Made by a program: the position numbers and the translations under genes. The notes beneath the pieces are model-generated. The model ran no database searches. It was not told where the DNA came from and saw only the letters and a list, made by a program, of their open reading frames with translations. Of a DNA stretch of 64,000 nt, positions 15,620 to 24,745 are shown one piece after another. Origin of the DNA: Bacteroidales bacterium (GTDB taxonomy: Bacteria > Bacteroidota > Bacteroidia > Bacteroidales > UBA932). Numbering within the stretch: position 1 is the first letter of the stretch; each line of letters opens with the position of its first letter. The stretch spans positions 33,076 through 97,075 of the forward strand of contig JAFPVJ010000013.1 in NCBI GenBank assembly GCA_017400135.1, written 5' to 3'.

Positions 15620-18415
15620 TTAATAAATTCTGATATTGGAGTCCACGACCCGCGTGCTGACGTCGCCGTTCAGGTTGAGCGTCACCCGGGCCGGGCCGCT
15701 GGCGCCTTCAGGCAGGAAGTTGACGTGGTTGAACTCGACCAGGCAGGGGTTCTCGACCGTCACGGGCAAATAGATTACGTATGTCCGTACGGCCGTATTG
15801 GTCTTGAAGACATAGTTGAGGTCCTTCACCTTGACGCTGGTGATATGTCCGAGCGGGTCAGGATACTTCTGCCCATCCGAAAGGTGGAACAGGGAGAACG
15901 CCGAAGCGCCGACGATCAGGTGGACCGTCATCCCGTCGACCTCTAGGTTGGGCATGTTCTTCTTGGCCAGTTCCGGGCGCGGGTTGATCTTCGCATCGTA
16001 CTTGCCCAGGTTGACCAAGGCGTGCTGGCCGCCCGAAATCAACTCACAGTTCCGCAGGACGATGTCGAAGGGCGTGAAGGCGTTGTATTCGGTGCGCATG
16101 CTGTAGGAGAAGCAGTCGGAGAAAGTGACGTTCTCGCAGAGGACGGTGCCGAAGATCGAAGAGCAAGGGATGCCTTTTCCGGTCAGGGTCGAATTGCGCA
16201 CCGTGATGTTCCGCCCGTAGCAGTGAATGTCAAAACGCTCCACGTCGCTGTCCTCCAGGAAGGAGTCCTGCATGTTGTTGCAGCCGAAGGCCGCCCAACG
16301 GTTGTGGGAATGGATGCGGCGGAAGACGGCGTTCCAGGTGTTGTTGATGCTGAGGCCGTAGCCGGTCTCGTGGTCGTCGCAATACAAGCCGTCGAAGGTC
16401 ACGTCCTCGCAGGTGAGGTTGGTGCAGTGGCGGATGTCAATCGCCGTGTCGCTGTAGATCCCGGTTCCGGACGGCGTCTCGACACGCACATTGCTCAGAT
16501 ACAGGTTGTTGATACCTCTCACGGACAAGAGGTTGATGATCTGCGTCGAAGCGGCGTCGCGCACCAGGGTGACGTTGCAGAACGACTTCCGCGCATCGTC
16601 CGCATCGCACCATTCGGCGTTGATCCGCGTGGCAGGCGTGTCGTAGGAGGCAATAGGGGTGTTGGATCCGACGCCGTTGCGCACCAGCACCACATCGGCG
16701 CGGTCCGCGGGATGGTCGAAACCCTCGCGGTCGTTCACCCAGTGCTGGTCGTCCTGGATGCGCAGCAGGTGCAGGCCGCCGGACAGGACCGGTACGCCGG
16801 AATAGTCCGCCGCGTCAATCTGGGCGCCGCTGACGCCTACGCGGGTAAACACCTTCTCCAGTGAGAACAGGTAACCCTTCTGGGCCGTGTTGAGGACACG
16901 GAAGACGGTCCCCTTGAAGTCCGTGTTGTTCGGGAGGGGAAGGGCCTTCGCGCCGGGAGGAACAGTCAGTTCGACCGTGCCGACACCGCTGTAGTCGAGT
17001 TCCAACCCGAGGGCGACCGCAGCGCAATGGGCATTGTAAAGGGCCTGGTAGCGCGCCTCGCCCGTGGTCGCTTCCCGCAGGCCGTAGTCGAAAGGAGAGA
17101 CGGATCCGCTCGGAAGTGCATTCGGAGTCGGTGCATATTCCAGACGAATGCTCTGGATGTAAAGGTAGGCGGAGGCCGCGTTAAGGATACGGTAGGCGCG
17201 TCCCCGTTCGGACCCGTACAGGGTCCAGGAAAGGGTTTCGCCCTTGGCCGACGCGGCGTAGACAATATCGCCGCCAGTCACACTCTTTCCTTCGTCGGTA
17301 GAAATGCAGGCGCCCGCCATGACGCCTCCGGAAACCAGCGTGACGCGGTTCAGACACAGGCCCGGAATCGCGGGGCATTCGAAATAGTCGCCCGTCCCCA
17401 GACCGATAACCAGGCCGGAACCCGAGCGGGCCACGCCCTTGGTGCCGTATGCCGCGCAGGTGTAGCCGCCCTGCGAGGCAGGCAGGGTGAACTCGAGGCG
17501 CGTTCCGGGAGAAGAAGGATTGCTTGTCGAGGTCGAGAGCCGCATCAGGTCCGGGCTCTCGAAGGGATTGACGAAGGTCGTCCCGGTCGAAAAGACGATA
17601 TCCATCGTAACGGGCTCATAATCAGAGCGTTCTTCCCAGGAAGAGGGAGCGAGCGTCCCCATGTTGCTGGAGGTCGAGCGCTCGAAAGCGCCGTGGAAGG
17701 CGCTGGTCATGCGGCCGGTGAGGGTCGCTTTCTTGAAGGTCAGCGTCAGGCCGCTGTGGCTGCCGGGAAGGACAACGAAGCAGTACTCCCCTGCCTCGAA
17801 ACGTCCCTGGAGCGTCACTTCGTCACTGCCTTCGGTCGGCGTCGCGGCCGGCAGGCTACTGGCCAGGGAGATGTCCGCCCGGCCGGAAAGGGCCGTGCCC
17901 GCCGTGCTTTTCAGGGTCACGGCGACCAGGTCCCGGGCCGTCTCCGCATTGATGGAGAAGCGGACCAGGGCCCCGACGTTCTTGAAGGTCATGGGGTCTC
18001 CGGCCCGGTCCGAGGAAGCCACGGAGAGGGCGGCGGCGGGATCGAAGCCGCCCGCGACCGCCTGTTGGACGGTCGGCAGGACGGCGGAGATGACGCCATT
18101 ATTGCAAGTTGCCTCTGCGCTGTAGGGATAGAGGGCGTACACGGGTCCCTCTTCCCCGGACATCAGCCCGGTGAAGGTACAGGAAGTGCCCTCAATCTCT
18201 GAGGCCGTGAACGGGGCGGAATATTCCCCGGAGAACACGGCCGCCCGGTCCCCTTCCGACCACCAGACGGCGTTCCCCTGCAGGGACGTCCGCGTGGCGG
18301 GTTCGCCGGTGGCGCGGAAAGAGAGGGTCCGGACCGGGGATTCCACACGGTCCGGAAGCTGCGAGCAGGACAGGACCAGCCCTGCAGCGCAGAGTATGCT
18401 TGCCAGTTTTTTCAT
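15620..18415 (-). CDS. Large fimbrillin-like / right-handed beta-helix lipoprotein
   Basis: A 931-residue lipoprotein (LVLSC, Cys17). Residues about 25-260 are fimbrillin-like (LSFRATGEPATRTSL, AVWWSEGDRAAVFSG, ALYPYSAEA, FVVLPGS). Residues 265-430 form a beta-rich middle domain that may be a carbohydrate-binding module. Residues 470-930 form a long parallel beta-helix with repeated right-handed rungs (LYLSNVRVETP, LTCEDVTFDGLYC, ITVRNSTLTG, VLCENVTFSD, IVLRNCELISG). Such folds occur in polysaccharide lyases and GH28-type hydrolases, and Asp/His-rich rungs (DDHETGYGLSINN) might form an active site. It shares one base with the preceding oxidoreductase stop (TGATG), so the two are coupled. Confidence 0.75.
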   Translation of the reverse strand: MKKLASILCAAGLVLSCSQLPDRVESPVRTLSFRATGEPATRTSLQGNAVWWSEGDRAAVFSGEYSAPFTASEIEGTSCTFTGLMSGEEGPVYALYPYSAEATCNNGVISAVLPTVQQAVAGGFDPAAALSVASSDRAGDPMTFKNVGALVRFSINAETARDLVAVTLKSTAGTALSGRADISLASSLPAATPTEGSDEVTLQGRFEAGEYCFVVLPGSHSGLTLTFKKATLTGRMTSAFHGAFERSTSSNMGTLAPSSWEERSDYEPVTMDIVFSTGTTFVNPFESPDLMRLSTSTSNPSSPGTRLEFTLPASQGGYTCAAYGTKGVARSGSGLVIGLGTGDYFECPAIPGLCLNRVTLVSGGVMAGACISTDEGKSVTGGDIVYAASAKGETLSWTLYGSERGRAYRILNAASAYLYIQSIRLEYAPTPNALPSGSVSPFDYGLREATTGEARYQALYNAHCAAVALGLELDYSGVGTVELTVPPGAKALPLPNNTDFKGTVFRVLNTAQKGYLFSLEKVFTRVGVSGAQIDAADYSGVPVLSGGLHLLRIQDDQHWVNDREGFDHPADRADVVLVRNGVGSNTPIASYDTPATRINAEWCDADDARKSFCNVTLVRDAASTQIINLLSVRGINNLYLSNVRVETPSGTGIYSDTAIDIRHCTNLTCEDVTFDGLYCDDHETGYGLSINNTWNAVFRRIHSHNRWAAFGCNNMQDSFLEDSDVERFDIHCYGRNITVRNSTLTGKGIPCSSIFGTVLCENVTFSDCFSYSMRTEYNAFTPFDIVLRNCELISGGQHALVNLGKYDAKINPRPELAKKNMPNLEVDGMTVHLIVGASAFSLFHLSDGQKYPDPLGHITSVKVKDLNYVFKTNTAVRTYVIYLPVTVENPCLVEFNHVNFLPEGASGPARVTLNLNGDVSTRVVDSNIRIY

Positions 18416-19785
18416 CAGACCTTGGGCATCCAGCCCTTCTCGTACTTGCGGGTCCAGTACTTCATCGCCTCGCTGTCGCCGAGGATCTTGCCGGTCTTCG
18501 GGTCGATGTGCAGCGAATGGCCGACACGCTGGGCGATGTTGCCGTACTGCATCAGCTGGGTGCTCTTGCAGCCCTCGATGAGCGGGGCGTTGAGCGGGGT
18601 CCCGAGCCGGATGCCGTCGAGGAAGTTCTTGAGGTGGATGGTATCCAGGGCTTCGCAGGGGTTGAAGGTGTCGTTGACGCGCACGGGCAGGCTGCCCACG
18701 GCTTCCTTGACCACGTTGCCCTTCATATCCCGGATGACATAGGAGTCACGGAAGTCGAACCACATGCAGCTGTCCTCGCCGTAGAAGGTCACGCCGTGCG
18801 TGAGGCCGTCGGTGGGGAAATGGTTGCGGCTGCGGCCCTCCCAGTTGACGGAGCAGCGGTCGCCGTACTGGAGCGTGATGAGCTGATAGTCAGGGGTCTG
18901 CCAGTCGTCGTCGACGAAGCGGTACTTGCCGCCGACCGAGTTGACGAGGGTCGGATAATCATCCAGGCCCATGCCCCAGCGAATCACGTCGATGAAGTGG
19001 CTGCCGTTGTTGAGCGCCTCACCGGTGCCCCAGTCCCAGTACCAGTGCCAGTTGTAGTGGAGGCAGTTGGCCTTGAACTCCGTCTTGTGCGGAGCGGGGC
19101 CCTGCCAGAGCTCCCAGTCGAGGTTCTCCGGGACCGGAGAAGGATCGAACTTGCCGATGGACGGACGCGGGTGGGAATACCAGCTCTTCGCGACGGAAAC
19201 GGTACCGAGACCGTATTCGCCGTTGCGCAGGATCTCTATGCCCTCACGGACGGTCGGCCAGGAACGGCGCTGGGTGCCGATCTGCACGACCTTGCCGTAC
19301 TTCTTCTGGGCCTTGAGGACCATCTCGTTCTCCGCCGGAGTGTGGGTGGCGGGTTTCTCGAGATAGACGTGCTTGCCGTTCTCCATCGCCATGATGGCGG
19401 CGGCGGCATGCCAGTGGTCCGGCATCGCGACGACGATCACGTCGATGTCGGGCATCTTGACCAGTTCGCGGTAGTCGCGCACATACTTGGGCTCGATGCC
19501 GGAAGCGGCCTTGCAGGCTTCCTGGGCGGCGGGTACGACAGCCGAGTCGCAGTCGCAGATGTAGACCACCTCGCAGTCGGAAGTCATCTGGGCGAAGTTC
19601 ATGGCCAGGGCGCGGCCCCGGTTGTGGACACCGGCGACGGCCACACGGACCTTGTCGTTCGCACCCAGGACGCGGCCGGGAGCGGTCACGGGAATCTTCT
19701 TGCCCATGGCGTCCAGTTTGTCACCGATGGCGAGCGCGGCGCTCGCGACGGCGACCTGCTTGATAAATTCTCTTCTTGTTGACAT
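18415..19785 (-). CDS. Tat-exported Gfo/Idh/MocA-family oxidoreductase
   Basis: A 456-residue protein with a twin-arginine signal (STRREFIKQVAVASAALAIG). A Rossmann fold follows (VRVAVAGVHNRGR), with an intact EKP motif (Glu143-Lys144-Pro145) and a C-terminal domain bearing the HYNWHWYWDWGTGEALNNGSHFIDV segment seen in many exported Bacteroidota members. Tat export means it folds with its NAD(P) cofactor in the cytoplasm before crossing. It lies between the serine hydrolase gene and the large beta-helix lipoprotein gene, overlapping the latter by one base. The substrate is presumably a sugar or sugar acid released by this locus. Confidence 0.9.
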   Translation of the reverse strand: MSTRREFIKQVAVASAALAIGDKLDAMGKKIPVTAPGRVLGANDKVRVAVAGVHNRGRALAMNFAQMTSDCEVVYICDCDSAVVPAAQEACKAASGIEPKYVRDYRELVKMPDIDVIVVAMPDHWHAAAAIMAMENGKHVYLEKPATHTPAENEMVLKAQKKYGKVVQIGTQRRSWPTVREGIEILRNGEYGLGTVSVAKSWYSHPRPSIGKFDPSPVPENLDWELWQGPAPHKTEFKANCLHYNWHWYWDWGTGEALNNGSHFIDVIRWGMGLDDYPTLVNSVGGKYRFVDDDWQTPDYQLITLQYGDRCSVNWEGRSRNHFPTDGLTHGVTFYGEDSCMWFDFRDSYVIRDMKGNVVKEAVGSLPVRVNDTFNPCEALDTIHLKNFLDGIRLGTPLNAPLIEGCKSTQLMQYGNIAQRVGHSLHIDPKTGKILGDSEAMKYWTRKYEKGWMPKV

Positions 19786-19809
19786 ATTTGATTTTTAGAT
19801 TATTACCTG

Positions 19810-20847
19810 TTACAGGGCCGGATAGACGTGCTTCCAGACGAGGTCCATCAGCTTCTGGCCCGCCGAATTGTAGGAGGTGACGACGATGACGGCATCCTTG
19901 TCCGGGATGACGATCACCCACTGTCCATAGGCGCCGCTCATGCGGTAGGCATCGTGTGTGCAGCGCCAGAACTGATAGCCGTAACCCTGGTAGAAGTCGC
20001 TGGTGGGGATCGTTGCCTCCACTTCGGGCTTCAGGGTCCCGGGAATGAACTGCTCGATCTGCTTGGAAGTGGCCTCTTCGATGAAGGCGGCATCCAGCAG
20101 TTGCTTACCCTTCCACTGTCCTTCCTGGAGGAGGAACTGTCCGGCCTTGGCGAGGGACTCGGGGCTCAGGAAGAGGCCCCAGCCTCCGAAGCAATAGCCT
20201 TCCGCGCTCTTCTCCCAGTACCAGTCCTTGATCCCGAGGGGCTTGAAAAGCTTCCGGGCGAGGTACTGGTCCAGGCTCTGGCCGGTCAGGTCGCTGACGA
20301 TGACGCCCAGCAGGTAGGTGTTGGTGCTGTTGTACTCGTAGCGGCTGCCCGGGTCGAACTTGAAGGGTTCCTTGAACAGCGTCGCGGCGACGTCCTTCAT
20401 CCCGGCGCGCAGCTCGCCGATGTAGTCCTTTCCGAAACCGGAGGCCATGATCGCAAGGTCACGGACGCTCACCTGCGCCAGGCGCGGATCCGCCCCGGCC
20501 GGGACGGCCTCGGGGAAGAAGTCCACGACCTTGTCGTCGAGGCTCAGCAGCCCGTCCTGGATGGCAAAGCCCAGGGCCAGGGCCGTGAAGGACTTGCTGG
20601 CGCTCCACAAGACGTGGCGCCCCTTCATCGAATGGGCCGGGTCATGATACTCGTAGATCAGTTCCCCGCCCTTCAAGACCACCAGGGAGTGCAGCTGGTC
20701 CGTGCTGCGGCCCAGCGCGATTTCCGTAGCAACCTTGTCGAAATCTGCGTCGTAGCGCCCGTAGGCCGCACCCTTTTTCAGCCCCCCTGCGGACAGGGAG
20801 GCTGAAAGGGCGAATACGGCCAGAAGCGTTGAGACAACTCTTCTCAT
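19810..20847 (-). CDS. Exported beta-lactamase-family serine hydrolase
   Basis: A 345-residue protein with a Sec signal peptide (about residues 1-20). It has the serine beta-lactamase/esterase fold: nucleophile motif SASK (Ser82-Lys85), the second motif YNSTNTYLLG in the place of YxN, and a C-terminal GYGYQFW strand followed by SGAYGQ. Relatives are esterases and transacylases as well as peptidases. In a glycan locus an esterase removing acyl groups is a fair guess. It starts four bases before the stop of the upstream lipoprotein gene's frame ends, with a 3-base gap, so it belongs to that operon. Confidence 0.85.
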   Translation of the reverse strand: MRRVVSTLLAVFALSASLSAGGLKKGAAYGRYDADFDKVATEIALGRSTDQLHSLVVLKGGELIYEYHDPAHSMKGRHVLWSASKSFTALALGFAIQDGLLSLDDKVVDFFPEAVPAGADPRLAQVSVRDLAIMASGFGKDYIGELRAGMKDVAATLFKEPFKFDPGSRYEYNSTNTYLLGVIVSDLTGQSLDQYLARKLFKPLGIKDWYWEKSAEGYCFGGWGLFLSPESLAKAGQFLLQEGQWKGKQLLDAAFIEEATSKQIEQFIPGTLKPEVEATIPTSDFYQGYGYQFWRCTHDAYRMSGAYGQWVIVIPDKDAVIVVTSYNSAGQKLMDLVWKHVYPAL

Positions 20848-20850
20848 GGG

Positions 20851-23508
20851 TTACCAGGTCTGCCAGAGCTTGGTCGCGTAGGTGGCACCGGCACCGTTGG
20901 TCACAACGGCGGTGTTGACCGGGAAGTAAAGCTTATCCACGTCGCAGGTCCCGAAGACGGTATTCTCGGTCGCATCTTCCTTGACGTTGTTGTCGGCAAT
21001 CTTATACCAGGAGTCCTCTCCGCCCCATTGCGCGCCCCAATGCGTATTGGTCGTGAAGGGGGTGAAATGGAAGGTATTGCCACTGATGGAAGAATTGGAC
21101 GCATTCGGATAAACCCAGTCGGGAGCCGGCGCAACATTACTCGCAGAATTACCGGCAAGAGCAAAAATCTTAACCGGATAAATGCCCGAGTCCGTTCCTC
21201 CGGTATACGTCCCAAACAGGACATTGTCGTCAATCACCACAGACTTGGCATTACTGGTGTTGAGAATGGCCCGGGGAGCGAAACCGTACATCGAGTTGTT
21301 CTTGAAGGTAAATTCGAGATTCTCATGGTTTCCGAAAGCCGAAGGATAAGCGGCGCTCAGGTTGGAGAACACGAAGCAGCGGAAAGTGACCGCCTTGGTG
21401 CCGGACATCCGATTGTAGAAAACCGTATTCGTAACGGAGAACTTCTTGTACATCGGACACAGTTCAGGGGTCTTTGCCGCATTCTCGATGAAGTAGCAGG
21501 CACGGTCGCTGATATACGAATGGGCGATGATCGAATTGTCGATGATATAGCTGGTCACGGCCGCGGCTTCCTGGGCCTGGTCATAATAGAGGAAATGCGG
21601 GGAATCGATGGTACAGTCGATGATGTTCAGGCAGTTGTTCACCGTCGAACCGGCGTCATAGAACAAGCCGTGACTACTATCGGTGCTGGACATCCTTATG
21701 TTCAACAGAGACATTCCACCTCCCTTAATCTGCCAGAACTTGCCTCTCATGTCGATGAAGGGCTGGCCCTTTCCGATCTTGTAGCGACCGACGATGGCAG
21801 TAGGACGGACACGGGTCAGCACGATACCGGCCGCGTTGTCACCGGTAATCGTGACGGAATTGTCAATGAACAGGATATCACATTTCCGCACGGTATCCTT
21901 GAACGCCTTGTAATCACCATCCTCAATCAGGCCGTATACGATGTCGTCGTCCTTGATGTTGTAGGTCTGGTTGCCGATGACGATGTCCTTACCGTCCATG
22001 AAATCCTGGTAATAGTCGCCTTCCACCGGCAAGGGCTGCGTATTGCCCGTGAACAGGACGATGCGGGACACCAGGGCGTGGACGTGCTTGGCACATTCGC
22101 CGAACTTGATCGTCAGTCCCGTCATGTCGCCGCTCGTCACCGCTTCCGGACAAGGGATGTCGATGATACCGCCGGCGGTATAACCCTTGGAGGGATTGTA
22201 GTCCAGCATGGCGCAGTTGTCGTATGACGCGACGATATCCTCCCCATTGTACACCTCGAACGGGAAATCACGGGTCTCCGCGTACGAAATGGGAGCGAGG
22301 TACAGACGTACTTTCGTGATAGGATTGCCTTCCGCCACGGCCGGGATCTTGATCGAAGCTCCCTGGCTCTCGGGGAAGCCCAAAGCGTTCGGAAGCGTAC
22401 TTCCGCCGTCCATCTTGGCGGCCGTCCAGTTGTATGCCTTCATCTCCCAGTCGCGCGCCACGCCGTCCGTAGCCGTCAGGGAGACCGTCTTCTCGGTCGC
22501 AGCTGTGGTGATCGCCGCCGCATCAGGCATTCCGTTGTTGAAGAAGTCCTGGCTGATGGCAGGAACGCTCGTATAACCGTCTCCCTTGATGTTGAAGGTC
22601 AGTTTGTGGAGCTTGTCCGCCTCGAAGGCGCACTCATTGATGGTAGCAGAGCGCGTGTAGCAGGCGTTGGCCGTGAACACGGTGACGGTCACCTTGCTGT
22701 TCGCCGGAAGGGTACCGGGCAGAACGCTGAACCAGACCGGCCAGCAGCCACCCTCCTCAACGAGACCCTCCTTATAGACGGCGCTCAGGTCATTCGACCG
22801 CGTGTAGGCCATCTGGATCGCATCGTAGGTGAAGTTGTCCGGCTCCGCGCCGATGTTGTAGAAGGCGACGCCGGCCAGCAGGTTGCCGAACGCTGACGAC
22901 GCCTTCTTGCTCACGGCAAAGGTCGCGGCATAGATCTTCTCGCCGGCATCCAGACCGGTGATTTCAAGCTTGAAGGGTGCCGTGAGGCGCTTGAAGGCAT
23001 CAATCGTCGCGGTCTTTGCACCGGCGGCGTCGATGGTGAACGGCTTGGCCACCAGGACATCCGTCTGCGGGTCGAAGGTGTTCTGGCCCGGGAACTGGAT
23101 ACTAGGGAAGGTGATCATCATCCGTTGGTTGGTGTTGATCTTCGCCCGTGACATCCAATAGCTGTAGGGCACGATGGCATACCAGGTCTTGTCCAGACCC
23201 TCCTCCGGGGCCGTGAAGCTATAGCTGCCACCACCCTGGGGAGAAGCGACGATGCCGAAGGAATTGTTACCAACGAGCAGGGAGCCGTTGTCATAGAACA
23301 GGGCGATCTTCTCGTCTTTGGTCATTTTGACACCCTCGCCGGGCGTGTAGGCCGAACGGGTGGATACCCACGCCTCGTCAGAGACGGTCAAGGAAACGCG
23401 CGCTCCGTTCTCGGGGAGAACGACCGCACCTTCATCAAGTTCTTTTACGCAGGAAACGCCGGTCAGACAGAGAGCAGCGATCGCGAAGAATGCAAAAATC
23501 TTTTTCAT
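20851..23508 (-). CDS. Fimbrillin-like / beta-helix lipoprotein (long paralogue)
   Basis: An 885-residue lipoprotein (LTGVSC). Residues 1 to about 490 are paralogous to the 10331 gene product (SAYTPGEGV, FPGQNTFDP, AFKRLTAPFKL, ANACYTRS, DWEMKAYNW, ALVSRIVLFTG). Residues about 505-885 form a beta-helix-like region of the DUF4957/DUF5123 kind, beginning YYQDFMDGKDIVIGNQTYN, with Asn-capped rungs such as FTFKNNSMYG, and ending ATKLWQTW. I place the start at 23508. An in-frame ATG at 23517 also exists, but in the paralogous unit the spacing from peptide stop to MKKI is the same 12 bases. It is preceded by peptide B. Probably a surface glycan-binding or glycan-cleaving protein. Confidence 0.75.
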   Translation of the reverse strand: MKKIFAFFAIAALCLTGVSCVKELDEGAVVLPENGARVSLTVSDEAWVSTRSAYTPGEGVKMTKDEKIALFYDNGSLLVGNNSFGIVASPQGGGSYSFTAPEEGLDKTWYAIVPYSYWMSRAKINTNQRMMITFPSIQFPGQNTFDPQTDVLVAKPFTIDAAGAKTATIDAFKRLTAPFKLEITGLDAGEKIYAATFAVSKKASSAFGNLLAGVAFYNIGAEPDNFTYDAIQMAYTRSNDLSAVYKEGLVEEGGCWPVWFSVLPGTLPANSKVTVTVFTANACYTRSATINECAFEADKLHKLTFNIKGDGYTSVPAISQDFFNNGMPDAAAITTAATEKTVSLTATDGVARDWEMKAYNWTAAKMDGGSTLPNALGFPESQGASIKIPAVAEGNPITKVRLYLAPISYAETRDFPFEVYNGEDIVASYDNCAMLDYNPSKGYTAGGIIDIPCPEAVTSGDMTGLTIKFGECAKHVHALVSRIVLFTGNTQPLPVEGDYYQDFMDGKDIVIGNQTYNIKDDDIVYGLIEDGDYKAFKDTVRKCDILFIDNSVTITGDNAAGIVLTRVRPTAIVGRYKIGKGQPFIDMRGKFWQIKGGGMSLLNIRMSSTDSSHGLFYDAGSTVNNCLNIIDCTIDSPHFLYYDQAQEAAAVTSYIIDNSIIAHSYISDRACYFIENAAKTPELCPMYKKFSVTNTVFYNRMSGTKAVTFRCFVFSNLSAAYPSAFGNHENLEFTFKNNSMYGFAPRAILNTSNAKSVVIDDNVLFGTYTGGTDSGIYPVKIFALAGNSASNVAPAPDWVYPNASNSSISGNTFHFTPFTTNTHWGAQWGGEDSWYKIADNNVKEDATENTVFGTCDVDKLYFPVNTAVVTNGAGATYATKLWQTW

Positions 23509-23520
23509 GGCTCTCATCTG

Positions 23521-23658
23521 TTAAAGGTTTCCGAAATCATTGAAATCCCCGGGGATGGTTCCATCCGTCCAGGATGTACATACGATGGATTCCGGCTCCA
23601 TCAAGTCGATCCTAAGATCCGGCACCTCGTATGGTGCCTTTGCCGTTTTTGTACTCAT
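23521..23658 (-). CDS. 45-residue conserved peptide (copy B)
   Basis: A 45-residue ORF lying 43 bases after the DUF5017-like lipoprotein gene and 12 bases before the long fimbrillin-like gene. It shares KAPYEVPD (residues 7-14), Ile17, Cys27 and the SWxDGxIPxD tail with copy A, including identical spacing. The leader just before the ATG is also similar (TAAATC...GCCTATG in both). There is no signal peptide or membrane segment. Similarity across two loci is greater than expected for chance ORFs, so I call it a real gene. Function unknown. Confidence 0.78.
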   Translation of the reverse strand: MSTKTAKAPYEVPDLRIDLMEPESIVCTSWTDGTIPGDFNDFGNL

Positions 23659-23701
23659 AGGCTTGGATTTAATAGTTGATAGTGATTATTCGTATATGGT
23701 T

Positions 23702-24745
23702 TTAGTCTGTCTCTTTGATTGTGAACTCCAGGGATTTGCTGGTCCGGGTCATCCCGAGGTGGCTGGCGTTGGTCGCCTCGAAGGTCACGGTGTAGGTGCC
23801 CGGCTGGTTGTAGATATACGTGTAATTCGTTTTGTGCTCCATCAGGTTCTTGATGTTGAAACCCGTATCGGGATTGACACCGTTGAGGGATACGGGAGAC
23901 GTGAAGGCGGCAATTTCGCACTCATAGACGTCACCCGTGTTGCCGGCAAAGCAACCACCCTGGAAGACGATTTCAGATTTCTGCGCGAAATCATAGAGGA
24001 AACCTCCGGTATAGACACTCCACGTCGTCACCGCATACGGATCGATGACCCTGGGGTTGACGGCCATGAAGAAATGTTTCCAATCCAGGGTCCTGAAATT
24101 GTACTTCTGGGTCGGAACGTCCTTCATTTCGACATAGATATCTCCCGCCATGAAGATTTTCTTCCGGAGGGTAAGGTTTCTGGATATGGGATGGAACCAG
24201 ATGAAGAAACTCAGGTTGGTCACCTCCTCCGGCTCGATGACGAATTCCTTTTCCGCCCAATACATCTGGCGGCTGGGAGAATCATTGAACTGGGCATTCG
24301 GGATGGTATCGATCAGTTTCCAGTCCTTCAGGCCTTCCGCAAGGATTTTCCGGGTATAGAGAGAATCCGACTGAAAATCGGTACCGGTGACGACACCGTC
24401 GTATGTGTTGGACTTGTACAGGGACAGGGCCGCGCCGGGAGCGCCGATATAGCTGTACTGCACCAGGACATTCATGACCAGACGGGCGGAAATGACATCC
24501 TCGACCGGTACTTCATAACGGTCCTTGAAGCGGAACTGGTGACCGACTTCCCCGCTGAAGAAGGTGATGTTCTCAGCATTGCCCGTGAAATTGAAACGTA
24601 TGGGGCTGCCCACCTCGTACACGTTGGACGGGTCCAGGGCCGCGTCGAACACGACGGGCGCGCTGATGTCACTCTGGTCGCAGCCGGCCAGGAGAAGCAC
24701 GGCGGCGCAAAAGGCCGCAACGGCCGGGAAAAACGCCTTTACCAT
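23702..24745 (-). CDS. DUF5017-like surface lipoprotein downstream of SusD
   Basis: A 347-residue lipoprotein (LLLAGC, Cys22). Residues 40-75 have the PKD-like opening VYEVGSPIRFNFTGNAENIT followed by FFSGEVGHQFRFKDR, which I associate with DUF5017 lipoproteins that follow susD genes. A second PKD-like strand set ends the protein (NQPGTYTVTFEATNAS). It overlaps the end of susD by 7 bases, so it is co-translated with the import pair. It probably binds the locus's glycan at the cell surface, taking the place of SusE/F. Confidence 0.8.
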   Translation of the reverse strand: MVKAFFPAVAAFCAAVLLLAGCDQSDISAPVVFDAALDPSNVYEVGSPIRFNFTGNAENITFFSGEVGHQFRFKDRYEVPVEDVISARLVMNVLVQYSYIGAPGAALSLYKSNTYDGVVTGTDFQSDSLYTRKILAEGLKDWKLIDTIPNAQFNDSPSRQMYWAEKEFVIEPEEVTNLSFFIWFHPISRNLTLRKKIFMAGDIYVEMKDVPTQKYNFRTLDWKHFFMAVNPRVIDPYAVTTWSVYTGGFLYDFAQKSEIVFQGGCFAGNTGDVYECEIAAFTSPVSLNGVNPDTGFNIKNLMEHKTNYTYIYNQPGTYTVTFEATNASHLGMTRTSKSLEFTIKETD

